Shown piece by piece: positions 16,710-25,007 of a stretch of DNA of 64,000 bases. The notes below the pieces were generated by a model. That model searched no databases and was not told the DNA's origin. It saw only the letters and a program-made list of their open reading frames with translations. Within the stretch, counting starts at the first letter, position 1, and each line of letters begins with the position of its first letter. The translations under genes and the position numbers were made by a program. This DNA comes from Dinoroseobacter sp. (lineage in GTDB: Bacteria > Pseudomonadota > Alphaproteobacteria > Rhodobacterales > Rhodobacteraceae): positions 1-64,000 of the forward strand of contig JASJAW010000005.1 in the NCBI GenBank assembly GCA_030066795.1, in the 5' to 3' direction.

Positions 16710-17984
16710 CTATTGGATGATGCCGAGGTTATTTCCATTGCCCACCTGGCTGAAGTCCGCGAAGTTGTTATTTCCAATCTGCTCCACAGCAAACTGGTTC
16801 ATGTTCCCTTGTACAGACGTCATAATGGCGTTGTCGTCGCCGATTTGTGCCGCAGCGAACATATTGCTGTCCCCGACGATTTCCCCACTGAACAAATTCG
16901 CCATCCCGTTCTGGACAATGGTGCCATTTAAAAGGCCAACACCATCTGCGGCTCCGGTGAAGCCGCCGGTACCGTTAAAGTTCCCGGTGATCGACAGGAT
17001 AACACCGAAACCATCCGCGCCGTTTCCATTCATATTGGCCTGCGAAATGGAAATTTCGTTTGAGCTGCCATTGACGTCGACATCGGCGAAATTGGTGCCA
17101 TTCTGGCTGATACCGATATTGTTGAAGTCGCCATCAAGGACGTCCAGCTCAACCATGTTGGCATCCCCTTCCTGGAAAATGCCCAGCTCATTGTTGTTGC
17201 CAGAAATGGTCAACGTACCAACCGTGTTGTTCGTTCCAAGCTGGGTCACACCGAATTTGTTATCAGTGCCTGGAATGATCAGGTTGATCGAATTTCCGCC
17301 GTCCAAGAGGCCAACGGGAGGTGCAGACTGCTTGCCCTGAATAAGCTTGCTGTTGGATGCACCGGACAGGTCCGCAAATCCGAGAGGAGCGAAAGAGCCT
17401 GCGCCGTTTCCGTTACCAGTAATGTCGACAGCGATGTCGTTGGTTCCGACTTCGGCAAACTGTTTGATCTGAGCAATCGTGTTGCTGTCGCCCGTCATCG
17501 AGACATCAAGCGTGTTGCTGTTTCCAGACGAGGCGCGCTGCGCAATGCCTCCGATCCGGTTTCCGCCGGTGGTCGCGCTGCCTTGCACGATCAAGATATC
17601 GTTTCCACCAACCCCTGATCCAGGACGTGCGCGTTGACCAAATGACCCTACAATATTGCCATCACCTAGCTGGGTAATGTTCGCAGTATTTGCCCTACCG
17701 TTACGGCCCTGCTGCAAAGATTGCTCGCCGCTTGCTCCGATCTTGTTGCCATTGCCCTGCTGAAGGATGACCAGTTCGTTACCGAGACTGCCTGCTTCGG
17801 TAACCTGCCTAACGGGCCGCGGTTCTCGCCCGACCTCGTTGCCGATACCGTCTTGTTCAATCAGGCCCGAGTTGCCGTCGCCATTAGCAACCTGCTCAAT
17901 GTAGGCCACGTTGTCGTCGGCAAAAACAGGCGCAGTAAGCAGTGAGAGCGCGGTGCTTGCCAGTGCGAGCTTTCTCAGTGTCAT
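16710..17984 (-). CDS. Long curlin-repeat amyloid protein (CsgA/CsgB-like), copy 1
   Basis: A 424-residue exported protein made almost wholly of curlin-type repeats. A signal peptide (residues 1-22, ending VFA-DD) is followed by AYIEQ and then roughly twenty short units of the form QxGxxN or xxGxxN separated by about 10-14 residues, for example VTQLGTNNTVGTLTISGNNN. The protein stops exactly on NGNNLGIIQ. In E. coli CsgA (about 151 residues) five such repeats form the amyloid cross-beta stack; this protein is nearly three times longer, with Asn/Gly/Asp-rich loops. ATG at 17984 has GAGGG 10 bases upstream. Its own start lies 380 bases past the second curlin gene. Secretion by CsgG/CsgF encoded on the other strand is expected. 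Confidence 0.9.
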   Translation of the reverse strand: MTLRKLALASTALSLLTAPVFADDNVAYIEQVANGDGNSGLIEQDGIGNEVGREPRPVRQVTEAGSLGNELVILQQGNGNKIGASGEQSLQQGRNGRANTANITQLGDGNIVGSFGQRARPGSGVGGNDILIVQGSATTGGNRIGGIAQRASSGNSNTLDVSMTGDSNTIAQIKQFAEVGTNDIAVDITGNGNGAGSFAPLGFADLSGASNSKLIQGKQSAPPVGLLDGGNSINLIIPGTDNKFGVTQLGTNNTVGTLTISGNNNELGIFQEGDANMVELDVLDGDFNNIGISQNGTNFADVDVNGSSNEISISQANMNGNGADGFGVILSITGNFNGTGGFTGAADGVGLLNGTIVQNGMANLFSGEIVGDSNMFAAAQIGDDNAIMTSVQGNMNQFAVEQIGNNNFADFSQVGNGNNLGIIQ

Positions 17985-18305
17985 TCAGCGTGCCCTCTAA
18001 AACATCAATTGGCGTGGGCGCGGATGGATCGCCCCGAATACTCAAAACTTCAGTCGTACTGGGCGTTCCGCAGTTAAGTTCACGAGGGGTCGCGCACACG
18101 AGCGAATACCAACACCACTTCATTCGACTTTGCAGATATGCCTACCTTGAGGCAAGGTTTTTTCATTGTTGCGCCACAATGCAGGCGGCTCACGGATGCC
18201 TCCGCCAACAATTTTGGTTGCGGGGACTGATTTATAAGAGATTAGAAACGACAGTGGCTGCAGATTGCGTCTGTATGCGGGAACAAAAAACACCACTGGG
18301 CTTCA
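17985..18305. other. Intergenic region between the two curlin genes
   Basis: About 320 bases, with a terminator at its right edge for the upstream curlin gene and presumably a separate promoter for the 16710-17984 gene. I see no convincing open frame or repeat; no regulatory motif could be assigned. Confidence 0.4.
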
Positions 18306-18337
18306 CAAAAAGAGGGCGACCGCGCATGCGGCCGCCC
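18306..18337 (-). terminator. Rho-independent terminator of the second curlin gene
   Basis: On the minus strand GGGCGGCCGC pairs with GCGGTCGCCC (one G-T wobble, 4-base loop ATGC) and is followed by TCTTTTT. It lies 26 bases past the stop codon of the 18364-19656 gene, so that gene is transcribed separately from the next curlin gene. Confidence 0.9.
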
Positions 18338-18363
18338 ACTAAGATCAATCTGATTAGAACAGC

Positions 18364-19656
18364 TTACTGGACGATACCCAAGCTATTACCATTACCGGTC
18401 TGCGTGAAGACCGCTGTGTTTCCATCGCCGCCTTGAGCAACTGCAACCGCGTTGTCGTCGCCGTCTACTGTACCCATGATCAAGTTATTGTTGCCGTTGG
18501 CAATGCTGGTGCCTTGCGCCAGAGCAAATGCATTGTTGCTTCCGGTAATAGACAGTGAGGCATCGTTCATGTCGCCCCACTGGGCAATCACGCCATTGGT
18601 CCCGCCAACGAGGGCCGCAACTCCGAACAGACCGGTAGAGGTGGCGCCGTTGTCGTCACCGTCGATCATGATCGACGCGTCATTGTCAAAACCGTTTTGC
18701 ATGATGGCAAACTCGTTGTTGCTTCCCATGCCCATAATGGTCGCGGACGCGAGGTTGCTCTCGCCGGTCTGGCTGAACCCGATCACGTTGTCAGAACCAT
18801 CGATGGACGCCAGCGACACCTCGTTCATGTCGCCCGTCTGAATAATGCCTAGTTCGTTTCGATCCCCAGTGATCGTGAGCCCGTTTGCCATATTGGAGTC
18901 ACCGTCCTGCAGGAAACCAAACTGGTTAAAGTTACCGGTATCAACGGTGTAGTCGAGAGTGTTGCTTGTGCCACTCTGAACGACACTGGATTCACTAGCA
19001 CCCACACTGGCAAGGCCTGTGAGAGAACCGCCGCCATTGTTGTCACCAACAATTAGCATCGTCACTTCGTTTCCAGCGCTGCTGTCGAATTGAGTACCTT
19101 GCCGCACAAGCGCGATAAAGTTGTTGTTGCCCGTCTGCGTGATCGACGCGGTGTGACCAAGGCGACCGGCAGGCGTTCCGTCAACCGACCCAGAGCGGTC
19201 CTGGCTGATAAACCCAATCTCGTTGTTGTCGCCGCCGTCCTGGGTGACAGTGAGTGTGTTGCCGGTCGCACTCGCGGTTCTGGCAACCTGGTTAACCCGA
19301 CCGATTACGTTGCCGTTCGTGTCCTGAAGAACAGTCGCAGTGCTTCCGGGGCCACTTTGGTTAAACTGAAAGAACCCGGAGTTACGGCTCGGCACAGTGT
19401 CAAGTCCAACTTCGTTGTCATCGCCGTTTTGCGTGATTGAAAGAGTGTTGCCAAAGGTCGGAGTAAACTGCGAGCGCTGCAGGATTTCATTCCCAACGCT
19501 GCCAGCCTTGTTATTGCTTCCCGCATCCTGAGTAATGATAGCAGAGTGATTGTTACCAAGTTGGTCAATGTAAGCTTCATTGTTATCCGCGTACGACATT
19601 CCTGCCGACAGGGTCAGCGCGGTAGTCGTGATAAGAACTTTTTTCGTCAGGGTCAT
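18364..19656 (-). CDS. Long curlin-repeat amyloid protein (CsgA/CsgB-like), copy 2
   Basis: A 430-residue paralogue of the neighbouring curlin. Signal peptide about 1-23 (GMSYA-DN), then AYIDQLGNN and about twenty repeat units with QxGxxN cores, for example ITQDAGSNN, ITQNGDDN, VTQDGGDNNE, FSQTGESN, VFTQTGNGNS. It ends NGNSLGIVQ, nearly the same C-terminal cap as copy 1. GGAGAGGA lies 4-5 bases before the ATG at 19656, and a strong terminator follows the gene. It is a probable major structural subunit of an extracellular amyloid fibre (family knowledge: curlin repeats self-assemble). The two copies differ too much along most of their length to be a recent tandem duplication. Confidence 0.9.
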   Translation of the reverse strand: MTLTKKVLITTTALTLSAGMSYADNNEAYIDQLGNNHSAIITQDAGSNNKAGSVGNEILQRSQFTPTFGNTLSITQNGDDNEVGLDTVPSRNSGFFQFNQSGPGSTATVLQDTNGNVIGRVNQVARTASATGNTLTVTQDGGDNNEIGFISQDRSGSVDGTPAGRLGHTASITQTGNNNFIALVRQGTQFDSSAGNEVTMLIVGDNNGGGSLTGLASVGASESSVVQSGTSNTLDYTVDTGNFNQFGFLQDGDSNMANGLTITGDRNELGIIQTGDMNEVSLASIDGSDNVIGFSQTGESNLASATIMGMGSNNEFAIMQNGFDNDASIMIDGDDNGATSTGLFGVAALVGGTNGVIAQWGDMNDASLSITGSNNAFALAQGTSIANGNNNLIMGTVDGDDNAVAVAQGGDGNTAVFTQTGNGNSLGIVQ

Positions 19657-20266
19657 AGGATCCTCTCCAATGAATTAGCAGCCGCGGGTTTCGAGCCGTT
19701 AGATAAAGGCGCTTGATTTTCTATGATCACACCGGACCCCGAGACAGGACCAGAACGTCAACCAGAATGTAATGGAAAAGGGACGGGATTAGCTGCCAGG
19801 ATTGAGAACTTCCCTGTTCCGAGCGGTGAACAACCTCCCTATGCACACACGAAACCAATCACGCGATGAAATGCGTGGCAAAACGCTACTCAGTCGATGA
19901 TTCTGACGCAAGGGAAACGTCATCATTCCGGGCCAAAACTGCCTTATTTGCGCCCGATTCCGGAAAAAATTGCATTTTTTTGGAAAGAGTTGCGTCCGTT
20001 TCCTGAGGTTTGTTTCCAGATTCTTGGGTTTTTATCTGTTGCAGAATGATTCGTGTTCGCCACACCCAATCCAAGCAGAAAATGAAGCAAAAACAGGTAG
20101 TTATCCGCTGGCAGACCGTGCAAAACAGACTGTGGCAAAAACGGCACGACATGAGGCTCGGTTGGGAACGCCTTGAAATTGCCTGCCTTTTTCAAGTCTT
20201 TCGCCATATTACTGGGCTGTCATTCTATTAACCAAGACCAGCTTTTCCGGTGTGGGGTAATCTGCC
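19657..20266. other. Divergent control region between curlin and csgF
   Basis: About 610 bases, lower in GC than the flanking genes, with A/T runs around 19955-19990 and 20075-20100. It must hold the promoters of the minus-strand curlin and of the plus-strand csgF operon. No gene for the usual curli regulator CsgD and no CsgE gene is present here. The short frames in this stretch have no ribosome sites or recognisable products. No operator could be defined by eye. Confidence 0.45.
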
Positions 20267-20740
20267 GTGAATACGCGACGTAAATTCTATGGACCGCCCG
20301 CCTTTGCTATCGCAATGGGTCTGGCCGCGCAGGTGTCGGCTGCAGATCTGGTGTATCAGCCGGTCAATCCGTCTTTTGGCGGACAAGCGCTGAACTCTTC
20401 GCATCTTTTGTCGATTGCCAATGCACAGCGCACCGCCACTGCAAGTGACGCGGACTCCGGGTCCAGCGGGCTCGGCGGGTCAGCGGGGTCCAGCGCATCA
20501 AGTCGGTCGAACGCAGACCTGTTTGTGCGCCAGCTCGAGGGTCGCTTGCTGTCCAGTTTGGCGGGTCAGGTAACCGAAGCGATCTTCGGCGACACCCCCT
20601 CCGAAAGCGGCACGGTCACGTTTGGCACAACACAGGTGACGTTTGACCGGTCGTTAGAAGAAATCCGCCTTGTCATCACAGATTCCCTCGAAGGAACGGT
20701 GACAGAGATCGTGGTGCCCCAATTGGTAACAGGGGAATAA
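20267..20740 (+). CDS. csgF: Curli assembly protein CsgF
   Basis: CsgF sits at the outer opening of the CsgG pore and couples secretion of curlin to nucleation on the surface. This 157-residue protein has a signal peptide (about 1-25, ending VSA-A) followed by the diagnostic mature N terminus DLVYQPVNPSFGG, the part that plugs into the CsgG constriction, and then NSSHLLSIANAQR, also typical. A Ser/Gly-rich linker (about 65-82) precedes a C-terminal beta segment. The start is a GTG; the internal ATG would leave too short a signal peptide. csgG follows 64 bases downstream in the same direction. Confidence 0.92.
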   Translation: MNTRRKFYGPPAFAIAMGLAAQVSAADLVYQPVNPSFGGQALNSSHLLSIANAQRTATASDADSGSSGLGGSAGSSASSRSNADLFVRQLEGRLLSSLAGQVTEAIFGDTPSESGTVTFGTTQVTFDRSLEEIRLVITDSLEGTVTEIVVPQLVTGE

Positions 20741-20804
20741 ATACATCGAGGCAAAGCCCACACAAGATGGGTTGCACTCAAGAGGCAGTAGGTTAAGTCA
20801 GGCC

Positions 20805-21893
20805 ATGAGCAGCATAGGTCGTTCATTCACGCTCAAGCGATTTTTTCATCGCGCGTCCATATTCGTGGGCGTCGGGATCCTGTCGGCGTGCTCAACCTTG
20901 GAAGAACCGTTCTTCGCGAGGTTTGAACCCAATCTGATGGAGCCGACCATGGTGAACATGTCGCTCCGAACGCTTCCGGCACCCACAAGACGGGTGACTG
21001 TTGCAGTCTACGATTTTCCTGATCTGACCGGCCAATACAAAGAACGCGAGTTGGTTCAAACGCTGTCGCGAGCGGTGTCGCAGGGCGGTTCGGCCGTTTT
21101 GATTAAGGCCCTTCAGGACGCGGGTGAGCGCCGTTGGTTCATGGTTCTCGATCGGGCTGGATTGCAGGATCTGGTGCGTGAGCGTCAGATTATTACGGAA
21201 ATGCGGCGGCAGTACCGCAATGAAACGCAGATCGATCCGGCGGCCCTTGCCCCGATGCTACACTCCGGGATCATCTTGCAAGGCGGCATTGTCGGGTATG
21301 ACACGAACACCCAGACCGGAGGCGTCGGTGCCCGGTATCTCGGGATTGGCGCCAATGCTGAATGGCAGGTCGACACCGTTACCGTAAGTCTGCGCGCCGT
21401 CTCAACCGAGACAGGAGAGGTGCTGACAAGCACAGTTGCCCAGAAGTCGATCGGGTCGTCCTTGGTCCAAGGCAATGCTTTCCGCTTCATCGAGTTGGAC
21501 GAACTCCTGGAAGCCGAAGCAGGGATTTCCTCGAACGAGCCCCGTTTGATCGCCCTGCAACAAGCAATCGAGAAAGCTGTTTTGAGCATGATCGTGGAAG
21601 GGGCCGAAGTCGGGCTCTGGTCTTTCCAGGACAAGGCAGCACAGAGCCGTTTCATTTCTGAGCACCGACAGGAAAAGCTCGGGCAGTTCGCGGGCACTGT
21701 GCGCGCACCGGCACGGCCACAAACGTCGTCAGCTGCAAGCATAGTGCAAACGCGACCAAAGCCGCCCGAGCCGGTTGCGCCACCGACGATACGTCAGTTG
21801 CCGCCCCCAACCGAGAATTTGCCGCCTCCGACGGAAAACAGCCAAATCCTGCAGCCGCCCCCTCCTGCGCGTGGCAATGAGGTTCTTGGCTGA
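20805..21893 (+). CDS. csgG: Curli secretion channel lipoprotein CsgG
   Basis: CsgG forms the nonameric outer-membrane pore of type VIII secretion. The ATG start at 20805 gives a lipoprotein signal with lipobox LSAC (Cys29); a TTG 33 bases upstream is open but unneeded. The CsgG core is recognisable: VTVAVYDFPDLTGQYK, then the MVLDRAGLQDLVRERQ segment and the GGIVGYDTNTQTGGVGARYLGI stretch of the transmembrane hairpin region. At 362 residues it is longer than E. coli CsgG (277) because of a Pro-rich C-terminal tail (about the last 60 residues, with a repeated LPPPTEN). Such a tail may be periplasmic and bind a partner; its function is unknown. Confidence 0.93.
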   Translation: MSSIGRSFTLKRFFHRASIFVGVGILSACSTLEEPFFARFEPNLMEPTMVNMSLRTLPAPTRRVTVAVYDFPDLTGQYKERELVQTLSRAVSQGGSAVLIKALQDAGERRWFMVLDRAGLQDLVRERQIITEMRRQYRNETQIDPAALAPMLHSGIILQGGIVGYDTNTQTGGVGARYLGIGANAEWQVDTVTVSLRAVSTETGEVLTSTVAQKSIGSSLVQGNAFRFIELDELLEAEAGISSNEPRLIALQQAIEKAVLSMIVEGAEVGLWSFQDKAAQSRFISEHRQEKLGQFAGTVRAPARPQTSSAASIVQTRPKPPEPVAPPTIRQLPPPTENLPPPTENSQILQPPPPARGNEVLG

Positions 21894-22162
21894 ACGCATG
21901 GGGTGCGAGCCCGCTCTCAGCCCAAACCCTGGATCTCCGTTGACTTGGTTTTTTCGCTGTCCACCTGGAAAACTGCGCCTAAACGCGTCCCGCTTATTGG
22001 TGTCAAAGCAACACCAGATCGAAATACGCGACAATCATAAGTCGCAAGCATCCATTGCAAGCTGCCGCCTCACTCTCGGGACGTTGAACCCCGGAAATGG
22101 ACAGCGGCATTGAGTTTTGTGCGATCATCATGATATTTAATGGTAAAAGCTGTTGGATTTCT
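21894..22162. other. Gap between csgG and the csgB-like gene
   Basis: About 270 bases. A TTGACT element near 21940 could be a -35 box for a separate csgB-csgH promoter but no good -10 partner was seen. No gene is supported. Confidence 0.3.
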
Positions 22163-22807
22163 ATGATGATAGACTTACCGAAGACCATAGCATTCGCCGC
22201 AGCAGCAGCTTTGCTCCCTGTCGCCTGCGCCTGGGCCGGAGATTCCAACACACTGGTCTTGCTGCAGGACACCAAACACGGCTCAGGTAATTCGCTTTTT
22301 ATTGATCAGAGCTTGGCCAACGGGTCTTTGTTGGCTGGTGCGCCCGGCGGGTTGAAACCAGCAACACAGATTGGTGGCGGAAACGAGGCTGACATTGAGC
22401 TGCAAGGCGAAGGGGCATCGGTGTTCTTAAGCCAAAACAATAGCATGATGTTCAACGCGCTCGGCAACACGGCCTCGGTCTTCGGTGGCGACCTCACAAA
22501 CGTCGTGATCAGTCAAATAGGCTCTGGGAATGTCGGAACCGTTGATGTGCCCGGACAGGGTAGCCGAGGTGTTCTGCGACAAATCGGGAACGATAACTTC
22601 GGCAGCGTGGAAGTTTCGGGGATAAACTCCTCGGGCTCATTGAACCAGATTGGCAACCGCAACAGCTGGTCACTTGATGTGAGCGGTGACTCCACGCGCG
22701 TATTTGCAGCACAGATCGGTAATGACATTTCTTCGCTTGGCGGCGCTGGACTCGAGGTTTTTTCGAACGGTGTTACTGTAAACATCACAACAACGGTTCT
22801 GCCTTAA
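22163..22807 (+). CDS. CsgB-like minor curlin (nucleator-type)
   Basis: A 214-residue exported protein with a clear signal peptide (MMIDLPKTIAFAAAAALLP to AWA-G). The mature chain has fewer and looser curlin units than the two long curlins, best preserved in the second half: ISQIGSGNVG, LRQIGNDNFG, LNQIGNRNSW, AAQIGNDI, each spaced by about 22 residues, the period of classical curlin repeats. It probably acts as the CsgB-like nucleator, tethering the fibre to the cell (inference from position between csgG and csgH and from its shorter length). The ATG at 22163 has GGA 5 bases before it; upstream in-frame codons would add a non-signal leader. Confidence 0.82.
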   Translation: MMIDLPKTIAFAAAAALLPVACAWAGDSNTLVLLQDTKHGSGNSLFIDQSLANGSLLAGAPGGLKPATQIGGGNEADIELQGEGASVFLSQNNSMMFNALGNTASVFGGDLTNVVISQIGSGNVGTVDVPGQGSRGVLRQIGNDNFGSVEVSGINSSGSLNQIGNRNSWSLDVSGDSTRVFAAQIGNDISSLGGAGLEVFSNGVTVNITTTVLP

Positions 22808-22818
22808 CGGACCGAGGT

Positions 22819-23178
22819 ATGCGCAACACACTTTACCTGCCAATAATGGCACTGCTCTGTGGTGCACCCGCATATGCCGAGACCGCACTCGCCGAGATTG
22901 CTATCCTCCCGACCGAGACCGGAGTCGCGATTGAAGGCAGTGTTGTCGGCCTGTCCGGTGGAACGGTTGAAGGCGAGTTGACGATAGAAAAAGCAGGGCC
23001 ATCCGGACAGTCGAACATCGTCCAGAAACGTACTGTCGATATCAAACGAGGAACTCGTGAGGTGATAGGCTCAACCGGGATTTCGATGCAGAGGGGTGCT
23101 GAGCTTTCGGTGACAGTTACGGTGAGAGAGAACGGGCGTGACATCGCTACTGCGACGTCTGTAACTGGCATGGACTGA
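22819..23178 (+). CDS. csgH: CsgH, periplasmic amyloid-inhibiting curli chaperone
   Basis: CsgH is the alphaproteobacterial counterpart of CsgC; it keeps curlin from polymerising in the periplasm. The 119-residue protein has a signal peptide (about 1-20, PAYA-E) and a single Ig-like beta-sandwich domain with alternating hydrophobic strands and the expected features (ILPTETGVAIEGSV, GTVEGELTIEKAG, NIVQKRTVDIKRG, GAELSVTVTVRENG). It begins 11 bases after the minor curlin gene with GAGG just in front of ATG. Presence of CsgH and absence of CsgE agrees with the alphaproteobacterial curli type. Confidence 0.88.
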   Translation: MRNTLYLPIMALLCGAPAYAETALAEIAILPTETGVAIEGSVVGLSGGTVEGELTIEKAGPSGQSNIVQKRTVDIKRGTREVIGSTGISMQRGAELSVTVTVRENGRDIATATSVTGMD

Positions 23179-23200
23179 TTAGGATACGGGCAGAAACGTC

Positions 23201-23962
23201 ATGTTGACGAGAGTCTTCGGAAATGTGTTGCTACTGCTCTTTTGCGCTTCGGGGCTCGCCAGTCATGCTCAGTCACTGCAACAGTTTCGCGAAGCGCTCT
23301 CAGGCCAATGGGTGGTTTTCGACCCGGCGTACTCTGTAACCAGTGGGCAATGTACTTTGCTTCTGCAGACCAATGTTGAAGCGACGGGATTACTTCAGGA
23401 AGCGCAGTCCAGACCGGCAGCACAATCACAGGACTGCATTTCTCCAATCAGCACTGTGTCTTCTTGGGATATTCAGCAAGGGCAGCTCGCCTTGTACTCG
23501 AACACCAACGCCTTGCTCGCAAGGCTCGGCGGTAATCAGCTTCGCATCACCGGCGATCTGGAGAACAGTTTCGCAAGCATCGTGTTAGAACGCGTGACCG
23601 GCGATCCCTACCAACGGAAAATAAGTCAGGCGCTAGAAAAGTACCGCTGCATATTTCTCGGCTACACCGGCGAATGCGCTGAACCCGACGAGTTATCCGC
23701 TCCCAGAACACTCGCTGACGGCGGGACAGTCGCAAACATTCAATCCCTCGTTTTTCTGAATGTGCGAGACCAACCGAGACGCACAGCAAATGTTTCACGC
23801 ACCTTGGAGCCAGAAGCGTGCCTGCAGGTAAATTTCTGCACCACCGCTTCTGACGGTATCTGGTGCCGAGCCAGTTTCGGAGAGACAAGCGGATGGGTCG
23901 CGAAAACTGCGTTGCGCCAAGACGAGTGGCCTGTCACCACCTTCGTGGCAGGATGCCAATAG
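23201..23962 (+). CDS. Exported protein with Inh (protease-inhibitor-like) and SH3-type domains
   Basis: A 253-residue secreted protein. Signal peptide about 1-23 (SHA-Q), then a domain (about 28-130) with the spacing of the AprI/Inh inhibitor family: GQWVVFDP, SGQCTLLL, a second Cys at QDC, SSWDIQQGQLALY and LARLGGNQLRITG. The C-terminal domain (about 180-245) is a bacterial SH3-like fold: LNVRDQPRRTANVSRTLEPEACLQV followed by GIWCRASFGETSGWVAK. Six or so cysteines suggest disulfides. It lies 22 bases after csgH in the same direction and is therefore probably part of the curli operon; protecting fibres from proteases or binding peptidoglycan are possible roles, neither shown. Confidence 0.75.
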   Translation: MLTRVFGNVLLLLFCASGLASHAQSLQQFREALSGQWVVFDPAYSVTSGQCTLLLQTNVEATGLLQEAQSRPAAQSQDCISPISTVSSWDIQQGQLALYSNTNALLARLGGNQLRITGDLENSFASIVLERVTGDPYQRKISQALEKYRCIFLGYTGECAEPDELSAPRTLADGGTVANIQSLVFLNVRDQPRRTANVSRTLEPEACLQVNFCTTASDGIWCRASFGETSGWVAKTALRQDEWPVTTFVAGCQ

Positions 23963-24220
23963 CCTGTTGATTTGCAGGCCTGTCGAAACGGAGCACTGCA
24001 ACTGCGCCCTGCGCGTCTGCGACGCGTGTTACTGCTCTTGCCCGACCAGCTCCGCGAAAACCTTGCAGATACGGTCAAGCCGCCTTTTCCCTTGAGATCC
24101 AAAGGCATCCACGCAGCTAGAGGGGCGCGTCGCACACATGACCGAGCGACCGAACGGACAAATCGCGGAAGAGACTTGAAGAGGCAGCCAGACACAGCTG
24201 AAACAAAACGTCCTACGGAT

Positions 24221-24883
24221 TCATTCCGGAGAAGACGTCGCAACGTTCCAGTAGGATCCTTCTTTACGATCAATATGCATTCTCAGCGTCGCGAGAGCTT
24301 CATCTGTATCGCGCGCACCAACACTTTGTGTGATCGATTGATGTTCCGCGAATGACTTTGTCATGTGATCCGGATGCCGTCCAAGGCGGTTCCGGAGAGC
24401 CGCCATCTTTTGCGCGATCGTCTGGTACGCGTCGTTCAGAAACCTGTTATTGGCGAAGTCAAAAAACAGTTGATGAAACTCGGTATCAAGCGCCAGATAC
24501 CCAGAGTCGTCGCCCGCCTTGCGCACCTTTTCCATCCTCGAGACGCAGTCTGACAGAGCCTTGTGCAAACCCTCTGCATCGGTATCGATGGCGTCTGCCA
24601 AAGCGGTTGTCTCCAGGCATGTGCGTGCGTCACAGAGCTTCGCCAACTCATTGGGGTCCAGGTTAAACACAAAGCTACCGCGCTGTGGCTCGACAGTGAG
24701 CAACCCCTCCATTTCAAGGCGGTTTACGGCTTCGCGCACGGGCGTCCTGCTGACCTGAAGATCTTTGGCCAGCCGAGCCTCGGACAGTTGGCTTCCGAGC
24801 TCGAAATCTCCGGCGATAATACGGGCGCGCAGGCTTTCTGTGACCAGCTCTGTCAGCGACTTGGGGCGTGAAATAGCGTCCAA
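24221..24883 (-). CDS. GntR-family transcriptional regulator, FCD subgroup
   Basis: A 220-residue regulator: N-terminal winged helix (SEARLAKDLQVSRTPVREAV, about residues 33-52) and a C-terminal FCD helical domain with ligand/metal residues in TEFHQ, EHQSI and RMHID. The TTG start at 24883 is chosen because GGGAGGAGA lies 5-8 bases in front of it; a GTG at 24919 would include that ribosome site within the coding region. It faces the TRAP transporter operon across a 125-base control region with a perfect palindrome and very likely represses that operon and itself until a sugar-acid-like ligand binds. Its last bases are 258 away from the curli operon, which is unrelated. Confidence 0.92.
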   Translation of the reverse strand: MDAISRPKSLTELVTESLRARIIAGDFELGSQLSEARLAKDLQVSRTPVREAVNRLEMEGLLTVEPQRGSFVFNLDPNELAKLCDARTCLETTALADAIDTDAEGLHKALSDCVSRMEKVRKAGDDSGYLALDTEFHQLFFDFANNRFLNDAYQTIAQKMAALRNRLGRHPDHMTKSFAEHQSITQSVGARDTDEALATLRMHIDRKEGSYWNVATSSPE

Positions 24884-24919
24884 TTCTGTCTCCTCCCACT
24901 CTGCATACCCTAGCTGCAC

Positions 24920-24938
24920 CTAGCATACAATATGTCAG
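24920..24938. promoter_or_regulatory. Secondary operator-like site, imperfect copy
   Basis: CTAGCATACAATATGTCAG matches the main palindrome at 24948-24968 (CTGGCATACAGTATGCCAG) at 16 of 19 positions. The two centres are 29 bases apart, close to three helical turns, so two regulator dimers could sit on the same face. Confidence 0.6.
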
Positions 24939-24947
24939 CATTGACTA

Positions 24948-24968
24948 ACTGGCATACAGTATGCCAGT
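24948..24968. promoter_or_regulatory. Perfect 21-bp palindrome, predicted GntR operator
   Basis: ACTGGCATAC-A-GTATGCCAGT, perfect 10-base arms around one central base, in the divergent region between the regulator gene and the TRAP transporter genes. FCD-type GntR proteins bind short inverted repeats of this type (family knowledge), so this is the likely main operator. It is 40 bases upstream of the dctQ start. Confidence 0.8.
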
Positions 24969-25007
24969 CTCGATTCTCAAGTCGAGACCGCTTTGGGAGG
25001 AGCGTTC

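Noticed and set aside
16710..19656. The curlin repeats considered as DNA-level tandem repeats or a CRISPR-like array
   Set aside because: The periodicity is in the protein (QxGxxN); at DNA level the units are divergent, without identical repeats or spacers.
20267..23962. A search for csgE and csgD genes in the curli island
   Set aside because: No open frame in the island resembles either; export may not need CsgE in this lineage or it lies elsewhere.
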